Source: Chara braunii
Lineage: Eukaryota; Streptophyta; Charophyceae; Charales; Characeae
Length of the DNA stretch: 64,000 nucleotides
Direction of reading: 5' to 3'
NCBI GenBank assembly: GCA_003427395.1
Contig: BFEA01000046.1
Span: forward strand, 2,273,957 to 2,337,956
Positions 43,244 through 53,712 of the stretch are shown here, piece by piece (within the stretch, counting starts at the first letter, position 1; each line of letters starts with the position of its first letter). The position numbers and the translations under genes were made by a program. Below the pieces are notes generated by a model. It had not been told where the DNA came from. It made no database searches and saw nothing but the letters and a program-made list of their open reading frames with translations.

Positions 43244-44120
43244 TGCAATGAACCCAATCAGGAGAGACGCTCGTCAATGTCTCCAAAATCGTACAAGTAA
43301 TCAAGTAGTCCAATGTCAAGTCACCAGAGAAGAGGCTGATGTGAGGGAGATCAGACTTAGAGGGTGGAAGAGAAAGTGTCCATCAACGTAGCCCATAGAT
43401 CTCCCTCTCAGGCCCACTTCCTCTTCGGGCATCCCCCACTTGCCACATCAGCAGACAGTCTTCTCTGACACACACTGACAATGAACAGATCTCATCATGG
43501 CGCCTACTCAGCGCAGACAACTTCTGAAGACGGTCATCAATGCACAAAGTCGACACGAACGCAGACAGGTAAGCCTCCGTCACATTCAACCAATCTCGCA
43601 GCCCTGATCCTCCTCCTCCTCGCCGGTATCCCATCAATGTAGTAGACAGAGTGGCGGGAGCCACGTCAGCATGGACAGGTATCCAGCTGGCGCCTTAGGC
43701 AGAGGAAGGCGCCGGCACACAGCAATAGCAGTCTCGCACCGTCGTACTATATCAAGACAGTGTAGAGCCAGCGTCCATCCAGTGTAGAGCCAGCGTCAAG
43801 CAGCAAGTGCAAGACTGAATGTCGGTCAGCAGGGGCTGGGTCAATATGTAGGTTGACTCCTGTTGACCAGCCTCTGGTCTCTCAGGTATGGTGGCCCAGA
43901 TTGTCTCGCAGCCAACGGCCTGGATCCTTGCAGTTACAGATGGATACCTGCAAACAGCCAAGTGTGTGTATTTGATCGGCGGCCTTGACCAGGTCCACGT
44001 TGACTTTGACTCATGAGCCTGAATTTCCGAGCTGCTGTTGACCTTTGACTTTCAACGGTCAACTGTCGCACGTTGGGCCTTTGAAGGCCAGTTTTAGGCC
44101 TGGCTTCGGGGACCCCACAA
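43244..44120 (-). repeat. 5' LTR of element 5 (family B-like, minus strand)
   Basis: Its reverse complement ends GGGTTCATTGCA and is similar to the LTR at 46370-48789 (shared TTTGCAGGTA.CC, GACATTCAGTCTTGC, GACGCTGGCTC). The outer edge near 44120 (TGTGGGGTCCCC) is approximate. Confidence 0.65.
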
Positions 44121-44650
44121 TATCAGGCCTTCGTTCAGGCGGTATTCATGACTTGCACGTGGCTGTTCGTCCCTTATCTCGGCCTTAGACCAAAATGACG
44201 ACCCTTGGCCCTGATGCATGTTTTTAGCTGAGTTATTGCATTCCTTTTAGTTTCGGCAAAAATGGAATGGTAGCACTGTTGCTCCATAACTTAATGGTTA
44301 ATAGGTGGTGTCATTTTCGGCGAATCTTTCACCGACACTGCCATATATCCCTGAATTGTTGCTTTTTTTCTTGTTTTTCTTGTTGAAAGTGATATGTATG
44401 TGCTTTAGGGTATATATGTATTCAGTTTTGATGTATTTGGACCAGGAACGAAAAAGTTGGGAAAAATTGGCGAACTCCAAAAGCTACTCCAAATCGGGTT
44501 TTATAGTGCTTTTGAACTTTTTTTTTCCTTTTTTTTTTCCTGCTTGTTTTTTTTTGGACTTTTGATGTTCGTATTATGAGCCTGCATTGTTTGTTCGTGA
44601 AATTTTCGACGGCATTGCTTGTGGTGACGTGATGAAAAACTCTCGATCAG

Positions 44651-44759
44651 TTATGCAATTGGTGGGTTTGACAACTCGCCTGGCAATCCAAGTGCGCCTC
44701 AATTCAAGTTGCACAACTCGGTTGAAGCTTTTGATCCCCGAGCGGATAGATGGTTACAG
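44651..44759 (+). pseudogene. Kelch-repeat exon fragment 1
   Basis: Translates YAIGGFDNS..FKLHNSVEAFDPRADRWLQ, the Kelch consensus (GG doublet, conserved Tyr/Glu, and Trp six residues after the DP), followed at 44760 by the perfect splice donor GTGAGT. The upstream AG at 44649-44650 is a weak acceptor. Kelch domains form beta-propellers in E3-ligase adaptors and many other proteins. No ATG or further large domain is seen, so this is a fragment of a host-type gene or a decayed copy of one. Confidence 0.6.
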
Positions 44760-44825
44760 GTGAGTAGTATCTACCAAAGTTACGTACATGCTTTGCTTCG
44801 TTGCATCCTTCCCATCTACTTCTAG
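44760..44825 (+). other. Candidate 66-bp intron
   Basis: GTGAGT at the 5' end, a pyrimidine-rich CCTTCCCATCTACTTCTAG at the 3' end, and phase 0 between the two Kelch-like segments. However, ~20 residues normally lying between Kelch blades are absent, so the exon join may not be functional. Confidence 0.4.
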
Positions 44826-44870
44826 TGTTATGCAGTTGGTGGCCATGATGGCTCAAGTTGTGTACCTGAT
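44826..44870 (+). pseudogene. Kelch-repeat exon fragment 2
   Basis: CYAVGGHDGSSC resembles the start of a Kelch blade (YAVGGHDG is a common form). The blade is not completed; the frame runs to a TAG within ~70 bp. It supports decay of a Kelch gene. Confidence 0.5.
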
Positions 44871-44989
44871 TTGCTTTGTTGCTTCTTTATCGTCAAGTTT
44901 TAGTGGCAGTGATGGGTCTGCCGACTCTGCCTTGACGTGCGCCCTCTGTCGTGTTTGAGCTCTTGACCACGAAGTGTGTAGACATGCGC

Positions 44990-45245
44990 GGGCAAGCTGC
45001 GGGTTTGTTTGTTTGTTTGTTTGGCCTGAGGATCACCATATTTTGAGTGAGGTTGGCCTGTTGGTTGGTTGGTTGGTTGGTTGGTTGGTCGGTTGGTTGG
45101 TTGGTTGGTTTGGTTGAGTGGGTGGGTGGGTGGGTGGGTCAGTGCGTGGGTGAGTGGGTGGGTGGGTGGCTGGGTGCGTGCGTGCATGCTGCCCCGCTGG
45201 CTGGGTTGCATGCATGCATGCATGCTTGCATGTATGCAAGCTATT
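44990..45245 (+). repeat. Simple repeats: (GTTT)n, (GGTT)n, (GGGT)n, (GCAT)n
   Basis: Successive tetranucleotide tracts. The (GGGT)n portion at ~45118-45139 and ~45155-45170 has four or more G3 runs and could fold as a G-quadruplex. Trp/Gly-rich frames here are artefacts. Confidence 0.9.
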
Positions 45246-46369
45246 CACATGTAAGCACCACATTTTGCTGCTGTGGTCATGATTGCTTCCATTTTCCCCT
45301 GAACAGAATGTATGGTCATACGATTGACGGCGTTTTTTTAAATACACCTATAATGACAGTCCATTATATTCGGGGGAGGACCGTAGGGCAAGGATGTTAG
45401 ACTGCTTGGATTTCTGGTGTTCAGGCAGGTGAAAGATAACTCATCTTTCTGCAATTCACATGACGCGTTGCATCTCACTGTGATCATCATCAGTGTGAGG
45501 GCAAACAAATGTGTCTGCTGTGGCGTCTTCCTGCTCATCAATTTGAAAGGCTTTGATTGTACCTTGAGTTGTGTATTGCTCGTGAGCAGGCCATCTCGTT
45601 CTAGCTTTCGTGGATGTCCCCAAATACTCTTGTTATACGTCTTGGGGAAAATGACCTCTGGGATGAGGAAGGCGGATGGACTTTTGTTGCTATTTGGTGA
45701 TGCGAATGTATGTCTACGCAAATTGGCAAAGCTTTCATTTCTTGCTCTGCGAATGGGCAGGAAAGTCTCCTAGTATACGTGAATGCGCAGGAAAGTCTGA
45801 TCTTAAACAACACTCTAATAGAGTTTGGCCCTCGGCCGTAATGCTGCACGCCGATATCTTGCTTTTCCTTTTATCTTGGCCTTTAGAGCTTGAAGTGGGC
45901 GGTCGGAACGGGGTCGCCTTAACTCATGGAGATTGTACGCTTTGTGTCGTTGATTGATGAAATATCGTCGGTCATCGCATGGGGGATTGGGCGTTGAACA
46001 TTCGACTCCTTGATTTTCAGCGCACGCTTGAAATCTTCAACTTCTGACGCCCACTTGCAGCCAAAGAAAAAACACCCAATGCGGACCTATGAAAGACTGA
46101 TGGGAAAAGAAAAAAAAACACATCGGGCCACGCGCCGTCCATAAAAAAGCCAATGCGGACCTATCGGGCCACGTATGCTTCGCCGTCCATAAAAGAGCCG
46201 CAAAAAAAAACACATCGGGCCACGTGCCTTCCATCGGACCACGTGCCGTCCATCGGGCCACGCGCCGTCCATATGAATGGCCATGAGTGCAATAACCCAT
46301 GTTGTATGCCTCGTGGAGAGTCTGAGGGCTTCCGGGCCACGCTCAGACCCAGGCCGAAGGGGAAAATGA
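45246..46369. other. Unassigned region
   Basis: A good acceptor-like TTTTCCCCTGAACAG at ~45305 and moderately open frames suggest possible gene remnants, but no domain is recognisable. At 46120-46275 a short unit ATCGGGCCACGCGCCGTCCAT recurs about five times with variation. Confidence 0.4.
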
Positions 46370-48789
46370 ACCCCACTTAAAGATTGAGGGCCTGGACAAG
46401 ATACAGTTGACTAAAGTCAACTGTCGGAGACCCAACGGTCAAAGTCAAAGTGTACCCAGCCCAGGCTGCCGGTTAGACGCACTGTTACATGCTGCGCCTG
46501 CAAACGAAGGCCATTTTCAGGCCCTGTGTCATTCAGCCTGAAAGCCTGAAAACAAGGGCCTACAGGCCCTGTGTCGTTTCAGCCTGAAAGCCTGAAACTA
46601 CAGGCCCTGTGTCATTTCAGCCAAAAAAAGGGCCCTCCAGGCCCTGAGTCTTTTCAGCCTGAAACGGAGGGCCATTTTCAGGCCCTCGTAAGATCGACCT
46701 GCCCTGAAACTTAGGCACCAGACCAGGGTTTTAGCGCAGGCCATTTTGGTCCTGTTTTCAAGACAGCCTTTGTTGAACTTCAACGCCAGGGTCTGGCACG
46801 TTTTGTCGTTGGCAAGAGCAGCCTCCTGGACGGGCCAGCACTATATAAGACTGGCGCGCCCTGCAGGCTGCAGGTAGTTCATAGGGACTTCCCAGGCACT
46901 TCACGTGCACGAGGCAGGAGGCAGTCTTCAGGATTCGGCAGCAGCACTCTGGAGGAGCGCTGCAGTAGTAGTAGCGTTAGGAGTAGTCTTCAGCGCTGGG
47001 CGCTAGTAGGAGCTAGAGTAGCGTTGGAGAGAGAGAGATGTACCTGCAACAAGGCGCCACCTTCACAGGTTAGTACCGGACTGAGAGAGAGAGAGAGAAA
47101 GAGAGAGAGAGTGTTCTTCTTCTTCCTCTTCTAAGTCCACCATCTCTCCCTCACCCTCTTGCTACCTGACTTCTCAGTATCTGCAGACTACGAGAGGGCG
47201 AGAGATTGGTGACTTTGGGACTTGACGACATTTGGATTTTGACTCGACATGGGGATTGAGGCATTGAACGAGGGATTATTTGGGACCTGTACCGAAGACT
47301 TGGTGTTGATGACATTCCCATCTTCCCCCTCTTCTTCGTCTAATCCNTGGGACCTGTACCGAAGACTTGGTGTTGATGACATTCCCATCTTCCCCCTCTT
47401 CTTCGTCTAATCCCCTCCTCTTCGTCTGTGTACGGTCCGGACCTGGCGCATTCTTCCTGTGTGTAGCGCGAGGCCCTTCACACCTTGCAACGATGATGAT
47501 GTATGTTGGGTCTGCATTGTGACATCGATTGGGTTGATCATTGGTATCCTAGCATTCCGATGCGCTGTCTTGTACTATGTGCGGGAGGTCGGTCCTTGTT
47601 TTGGTTTGCACCATCACGGTATGCACCTCCTCCTCTCACATGGGTGATGTATAATGGGATGTCGTGCCACTCCCGGTCAAGTCAGGACTTATATCCGAGT
47701 CTTCCACTGTGCTACAAAGTGCCATTTTGTATGTATCAGGATGAACACTACTTGTTGAGATTCCGCTACCACTGTCCATTCAGGCCTTTTTATCACAATT
47801 GTGAATCCTTGGCTGTACATACATTGCCCAACGAGGCATGTATCACGCACACACTTGTTTGTATGCAGGTACCCAGACAACATCAGGTCCAAGGGGAAGT
47901 CTGCATCTGTACACAATCCAGGCCCTCGGCTGTGAGTCAATCTGTACGACTGTGGGTGAGGGACCCGAGACCAAACAACCTCGTCAAATGCTACAAAACA
48001 ACTGGTCCCCAGGAGGTCGACATTCAGTCTTGCTATGCTGCTTGGACGCTGGCTCGAGACGCTGGCTTTGACACTGGCACGACGTTGGCAAGCTGGCGCT
48101 TTCTGCTTTGTGCGTAGGCATTGTGGACGACGACACGGGACAGTGGCAGCATGCTGGCGCTTTCTGCTTTGTGCGGCAGGCATTGCTGATGATGTGGCGT
48201 TGCCACCTGTGTCCTGCTGATGTGGCGCATGCCACTTGTTTGCATTGCTGATGTGGCACATGCCACTGGTCTACATTGCTGATGTGGCATTGCCATCTGC
48301 CTACATTGTGTTGCTGATGTGGTATTGATGATGTGGCGCATGCCACCCGTCTCTACATCTGACGTGGCATTGGCCACGCTGTATACATGAGGTGACTGGT
48401 TGCGACAAGGAGGGAGATCGCGATCTGTGGATGGTTGGGATCCGGTACTCACCTGAGGTTGACGTCGTCATCTTAATCTGTTGTTGTCTTCATGGTCTTC
48501 ACAAGATAAGGGTGACACGTGGCACCTCTGTGTGATCAGGACTAATCATACTTGTTATCGTGTACTGATTGATGACATGGAGGAGAGAGGAAGCCCGGAG
48601 AAGAAGTGGGGATTGATTGGATTGCTCTTTCGTGATCATTGTCCATCTCTTCCACCTTCTCCTCTCTCTATTCCCCCCAACGAGATACTGTTTCAAATAT
48701 CATTTCACGTTAACTGGAGACTTTTGTGCAGATCTGTGATTACTTGTGCTTGACGTCTGATGAGTATCTACCAGACTGGGCTCCGTACA
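46370..48789 (+). repeat. Family B-like LTR interrupted by a solo LTR
   Basis: Flanks of the solo LTR rejoin into sequence similar to the element 5 LTR. It ends CTCCGTACA just before a PBS. U3/R contains about eight TGCTGATGTGGCA-type units (48180-48370). The left edge is approximate. It belongs to an element cut short 150 bp after the PBS by the unit starting at 48950. Confidence 0.6.
46483..47845 (+). mobile_element. Solo family A LTR with 5-bp target duplication
   Basis: Starts TGTTACATGC and ends GCATGTATCA (one change from the complete LTR), and is flanked by CGCAC at 46478-46482 and 47846-47850. TATA box at 46842-46848. It includes a short segment duplicated around an N at 47346 (47285 and 47348). 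A solo LTR normally arises by recombination between the two LTRs of an inserted element. Confidence 0.9.
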
Positions 48790-48792
48790 ATT

Positions 48793-48804
48793 TGGTATCG
48801 GAGC
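48793..48804 (+). other. Primer-binding site after family B-like LTR
   Basis: TGGTATCGGAGC four bases after the LTR end, identical to the element 5 PBS. CAGGTAAGT follows at ~48847. Confidence 0.85.
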
Positions 48805-48949
48805 ATACTCCATCGCAATCTGTTGTGAGGTGCTGATGTGGCACCCAGGTAAGTAGGAGGTGCCGCATGTGCAGGACGGAACGCGTTTATTAACGCGCGC
48901 GACATGTAGTATGGCATGTGCGTGTAGTCTCCCTTGAAGATGATAACGT

Positions 48950-49613
48950 TGTAGGGCCAAACCCTGTTAGACTTTCGAGCCTGTGTCGACCCCCCTGCGG
49001 GTCCCAGTTGGCTCGGCCCGCCCACGCTTATGCTCAAGGCGCGGGCCATTCGTCGCAGGGTCAGCCCCACCTAGTGCTTTGAGATGGGTGGGTGTGGGCC
49101 CTCGAGCGAGAGAGCTTCGACATTGGGGATGTAGTTCAGCGTTCACGCCGGGTGGTAGTCTCGCTGATTTTTTCGCAAGCGTAGTTTTCTGATTCTTGGT
49201 TGTGTTCGCAGGCAATTGCTCCTTCCCATACTCAGACAGTCCATGGGTTCTTTGAGAGTTTCTCTTCTTTTGTGCGTAGGCTAAGCGTCATCCTTAGGCC
49301 ACGCACCATTTCCCTAACACAACAGTCCTATGGCCTCATCGGGGCGCGGCAGTGTCGTCTTCCCCCTTTGCCCCTATGTATTTTTGTGATCCACATATTC
49401 CCCATTCATGGCATTGTTGCTTGCCCCTTAGTCTTTTCGGGGCCTCCATCCGCATACAAAGGGCTACTTCACATTTCAACCATTCGAGACTTCACTCCCC
49501 TCACAAAGGCCCCATTCATAGGTTGAGTTTACACTAAGGCCCTTGGCCATTTGCCCTTTCCCATTCCGTTTGCCACTCGGCCTACCCGGCCCAGTCCCGC
49601 TCAAGACATCCCA
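48950..49613. repeat. Left direct repeat of the unusual unit
   Basis: TGTAGGGCCAAACCCTGTTAG to GACATCCCA, ~75-80% similar by eye to 54415-55105 over its length. Shared landmarks include CCTAGTGCTTTGAGATGG, CGAGCGAGAGAGCTT and GCGTAGGCTAAGCGTCATCC. Confidence 0.8.
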
Positions 49614-49842
49614 TTTTCTCTTCTTCACTCCACCTCAGTAGTGCGACCAAGTTGTCGTAATCTATCAAGAACTTCGTGATATTTGCCACATCGAACGTCA
49701 ACTTCTTCTTGGCATCCGCCAGGTACCCTTGATTTTTATTTAGCGCATGCGTGAGGGAAGACACCATCTTTCTAAGTCCCCCCTCAGTCCCTCCTGTTTC
49801 GTCGGCGGTGCTGGAACCTTGTTCTTCCTTACCGGCTTCCAC
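49582..49842 (-). CDS. Gag-like N-terminal domain fragment
   Basis: MEAGKEEQGSS.. then KKKLTFDVANITKFLIDYDNL and ALLRWSEEEKMG. The motif of an aromatic-rich segment followed by 'FL.DY..L' and 'W..EEK' resembles the start of retrotransposon Gag domains in many Ty3/gypsy proteins. It is only 86 codons, overlaps the left repeat by ~30 bp, and has no downstream capsid or zinc knuckle. It is read in the same direction as the tandem ORFs. Confidence 0.45.
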   Translation of the reverse strand: MEAGKEEQGSSTADETGGTEGGLRKMVSSLTHALNKNQGYLADAKKKLTFDVANITKFLIDYDNLVALLRWSEEEKMGCLERDWAG

Positions 49843-50503
49843 CCCTTCTCCAGCCTTCGCCGTCCCTTACGGATCGAACCATCCTAGCACATTCTCTCTC
49901 AAGCTCCAAAGTCCTTCGTATCCTCTTGCGATTACGGATGAGGCCACTAGTCGCCTTGTCCCGTTGTCTATAGCAGGTGGGTTGGTGGCTTTTTCCGCCT
50001 CCCTTTTTGGAGATTCCGTTTTTTTTTCCCCCTTTTTTAGTCAGCGTCTTTTTGCGCTCCCTAGTCCTATCCGTTCTCCTTTGTATAATATCATCTCGAC
50101 TCCCTCGCCCTTGGTTTGCCCCTTGCTCCTCGCGTGGCCTTTCTCCGGCGAAGTCCACCTCGCTCGCATTCATCATCCCTTTCATCAACTTTGCCTTGTA
50201 GTCTGTCATCGGCTAATTTCTTTCGAGCGTCCGTTGGCCTTACCTTTTTTGAAAGTGCGCCTTCCGATGCTCATGGCGCCGGGCTGCCTTTATCCCTATC
50301 TCCCCCAATTTTAAGGGTCCCTCGTTTGTTTCCTCCAACTTTTCCTGAGCTTTCCCTACCGTAACTTCCTTTCTTCCTTTCTTAGTACCTTCCGGATTTG
50401 TCGACTCTCGGTCCCTTACAGTTCCCTCGTTCTGTTCTACATCCTTTTCTATGCTCTGACTTCCTTTGCGTCGTAGACTTTCCGCTTTTTCCTCCGTCGC
50501 CAT
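49829..50503 (-). CDS. Charged, low-complexity ORFs between gene array and gag-like domain
   Basis: Two minus-strand frames (50240-50503, MATEEKAESLRRKGSQ..; 49829-50209, Lys/Arg-rich) with no recognised domain. Composition (KKGGKKNGISKKGGGK, RERKKTLTKK) suggests a basic linker or nucleic-acid-binding region. They could be one protein with the gag-like domain if frameshifts are allowed. Confidence 0.35.
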
Positions 50504-50509
50504 CCTTCT

Positions 50510-51009
50510 CTAATCCTGCACATAGGGAAAAAAAAAATTCGGGGTGGAAGACCACCCAAGGTTCTTGGGATTTCTAGGTCCTAAGGCTTACTGTCGGTTT
50601 GATAGTCTCTCCATCTTTGCCATTTAGTATTTCTATTTTTATAGTAGACGTAATAGGTTTGCCCTCCCTTCTCGGTTTGCGGGGTATCGCTCGCCTTTCC
50701 CTTTGGAAAGCTTGCTACTTTTGGTCGGCGTTCCGACACCACCGCGCCTCGGATCTAAGGCGGCATGTCCATGGCGGAGTGGGTCCCTTTTTTGGGGATG
50801 GCCTTTACTTTCCTGCCCTTGGACACTTCTAGCGCCCTTGGTGGTAGCAGCCATCTGGGTCCTGTCTCGATCCATCCTTAGATAGAGTAGAACTCCAGTC
50901 GCTATCTTTCGGGGAGCGTTGTCCTCGCTACTGTTTTTGCAGTACATCGCTATTTCTCCTTCGTTAGGCCACCTTCCCAACTTTCTCTCACACTGGTTCC
51001 TCAGGTTCG
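50510..51009 (-). other. Interval after module D
   Basis: A minus-strand frame (PEWPDCSKNPSNRTNLRNQC.., ending ~50639) is open but overlaps the true end of module D in another frame. Domain not recognised; possibly non-coding. Confidence 0.35.
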
Positions 51010-51762
51010 TCCTGTTCGACGGGTTCTTTGAACAATCTGGCCACTCCGGCAAGGTAGTTTTCCCCCATTCCAATTTCCCTAATGATTATCGGCTCATATT
51101 CTTCATAGCCAGTCGTGGTGTCCCGATTATCAAAATGTCGATGAGTTCTAGTAATTCCCAGGCCCTATTTCCCGCAAACGGCCCGTGTTTTACGGACACA
51201 TCGTAAAACATTCCCGTTGTCTGCGGCTCGAAATGGTGCGCCCAGATTAAGGTCGCATTCACCAGATTTCTTGCCCTCGGGAGGCTGCCGAATACCAAGT
51301 CTACCATAAAACGGGGTACTCGACACCGCAACCCAGATGTTGGGGCTGTAAATTCTCGCCATCCTCCTACTTCCACCCGAGCTCTCAGCCCTACATTCCG
51401 TCTACCCCAAATCTCTTGGCATATTCGGGCCAATACCCGGGCCAATACCCGGGCCGCTCTCCAAAAGATTGGCAGTAACCCATGCCCCATGGCTATCTCG
51501 GTCCTAGCATGTGCCACCTAATTTCCGGTAGGTACAGGGCTCCAGTTACCCTTAGATCGGTGTACAAATCATCTCTCGGCCCTCTATTAAATCTCATACC
51601 ACTCCACAAGCATTCTACCATCATGAAGGCTTGGTTTCTCCCCAAGGTCACAGCTCGCCATTTGACGTCAATCCCTCGAATCTCGTAGCTTGCCGGGAGC
51701 GACACCTCCCACTCGTTACTGCTTTCCATGGGCGGCCCAGGGTGCGCGGGTCGCCGCGACAT
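51010..51762 (-). pseudogene. Module D of tandem unknown protein family
   Basis: N-half (51493-51762): NEWEVSLPASYEIRGIDVKW and MMVECLWSG. C-half (51086-51517): RVEVGGWREF, VPRFMVDLVFGS, MFYDVSVKHGPFAGNRAWEL. After a frameshift near 51115 the end is EEYEPIIIREIGMGENYLAG, then LFKEPVEQDEPEEPV and a stop. These blocks align with modules A-C. No known family recognised; no signal peptide or membrane segment obvious. At least two frame breaks. Confidence 0.55.
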
Positions 51763-51920
51763 TCAGGTGCGCCTCATCGCCATCGCCAGGTGGTGGGTTC
51801 CTACATGGTTCAGAAATAAAGTAAATACCTCATATTTCCTCTACGACCCTAGACCTTGCTAGCTGTCCTCCTACTCCCTACCTTGATCTTTTTGTCGCCC
51901 TTGTTTTCTTCTCCTTCCTA

Positions 51921-52736
51921 CTAGACTACCTCCTCCTCTGGTAGCTTGAATAAACGATACACGTCTATGTAGGTCATCCCGCGACTTACTTCGCGCCTAA
52001 TGACTCCCCACATAGTTTCATCATTTATTAGCGGAATCCTTGGTCTAGTAGTTACAGCCGCACGCAAAATGCATAGCACTTCATATCCCGCTTCTTCCTG
52101 AAGTGACCCTATTTCCATGAATGCCAGATAATACTCTCGATGTACCATGGCTTCCTCAAAGTTCAACCGAGCTAGTACTGCTATTGCCTACTCGATGTGA
52201 TCCACACCTCCCATCCGTCCCAAGAGGAAGGGTGGCAACCTCATTCGTACGATTTCATTTCGTAGGGTGAAGGTTTCTGCCATGACGGTTCTTTCTTTAG
52301 CCGTTACGTTGTCGTGCTCCGGATCCACGAATTCGAACCCTTCTCGCCATGTTATCTGCCAAGCCCCTTCAAATATTCGCACAGGGTTGCCTCCGGATGC
52401 CAAGGTGACCCCAAAGGTGCGCCACCCTTCTTCCGATAGGTACTACAATCCCTTGGCATGTACGCGTCCCGGAAGGTCCAAGTTCACGCCCCCGAACTCC
52501 CCCCTTGCATTCCATTCCAACTCCACTATTAGATACACCGTGTCCTCCACCGACTCTACTCCCACCCAGTCCATTACCGGGTTGCTTACCCCATTCCTTG
52601 CCAGCATACTCATGTTTACCCTGCCATCCAACTCGCTTGGCGGCAAAATCTCACAGGGTCTGTTTTCCCAAAGTGTCATTCTTCGAGCCATCCCGCGGCG
52701 TCTCCCTTTTCGCATTCTTTCGGTCGACCGCTGCAT
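51921..52736 (-). pseudogene. Module C of tandem unknown protein family
   Basis: N-half (52443-52736): LDGRVNMSMLARNGVSN, then MDWVGVESVED and LIVELEWNA. After one stop comes the middle: GVTLASGGNPVRIFEGAWQ and MRLPPFLLGRMGG (52188-52403). After another stop the end is YYLAFMEIGSLQEEAGYEVL and IRREVSRGMTYIDVYRLFKLPEEEVV (51921-52166). Homologous block by block with B and D. The two internal stops make this copy a likely pseudogene. Confidence 0.55.
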
Positions 52737-52904
52737 CCACCGAAATTAGGCTTCCTAGATTCAGTCCCTCCATCCTTGCAATGTAATCTTCCTCCTATCG
52801 TACACCCATTTTCGATTCCGGTTCTTATTCCCGACTTACTACAACTTCTTTCCTACCCACCTGTCGTCGGTGCCCTTCGTGTTTTTAGGGGGCCGCGCTT
52901 TCGA

Positions 52905-53709
52905 CTAGAACAATAAAATGTCGAACAGTAGAAACACGTCGCCTACATACGAGGGGGTGGTTGCCACTTCGCAACGAAGTATCGCATCCTCGGTTTTGTT
53001 GTCCACCTCAATCCAATCGTCCTTAATAACTTTCAAGATATCGACAACCGCTTTTGCTCTATCGCTGTGGAAGGGTCCTACTTCCAGCGAGATCTTATAG
53101 TAGGCATCGACCAGCCACGAGGAGCCCAGGTCTACTTTGTCCAAGGATTTCGCCACCATGTGGATGTGTTCGTACCCACCGAACGATTCCGCCACAAAGT
53201 GCGGCACCCAGGTCTGGACCAATTGGTACGGCAACCTAAGCTCCTCCCACCCTCCCATTACAACCCTGCTCTGTATTTCATCCCATCCTTCGTCGGCAAA
53301 TCCTTGCGCCATATCGCGAGTCCACTGCGCAACCTCCCCCAATATCCACATTGGGTTTTGCCTGGACGCCAGTGTTATGCAAAATAGATATCAACCCTTC
53401 TTTGATAGGCACACCGTCCCAAGGGATTCTATTCCCTTCGGCTACGTCATCCCATCCTTCTTCCTCTCTCAACGGGTTCCACACCCTTTCTACCCATAGA
53501 AATGGTAGCTCTGATGCAATCTCCTCCCCTACCCAGTCACAGGTCGTTCCTCTCCACTCGTTTCTCGTTGGCAAGGTCATTTTTATTCCTCCTCCAAGCC
53601 GCCTGGGTTCACATCCCCTAAACATCCAGTCGTTTAAGCGATGCTCCCTAGCCATGCGCGTCCCCTGCACAGTGTCGACCACCCATATCATCCCTGCCCA
53701 CAAACCCAT
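52905..53709 (-). pseudogene. Module B of tandem unknown protein family
   Basis: N-half (to ~53375): GGGIKMTLPTRNEW, TTCDWVGEE, FLWVERVWNPLREEEGWDD, WDGVPIKEGLISI. After a single frameshift (~53370) it continues ITLASRQNPMWILGEVAQW, RVVMGGWEELRLPY, WVPHFVAESFGG, YYKISLEVGPFHSDRAKAVVDI and PSYVGDVFLLFDIL, to a stop at 52905. It is the best-preserved copy, about 265 codons. Its ATG at 53709 lies three bases after the stop of module A. Confidence 0.6.
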
Positions 53710-53712
53710 TCC

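Noticed and set aside
45047-45400. Trp/Gly/Val-rich open frame
   Set aside because: It is a translation of (GGTT)n and (GGGT)n microsatellites.
49751-50314. 187-codon + strand frame opposite the charged ORFs
   Set aside because: Ser/Pro/Phe-rich complement of the Lys/Glu-rich minus-strand frames; the minus strand shares direction with the homologous modules.
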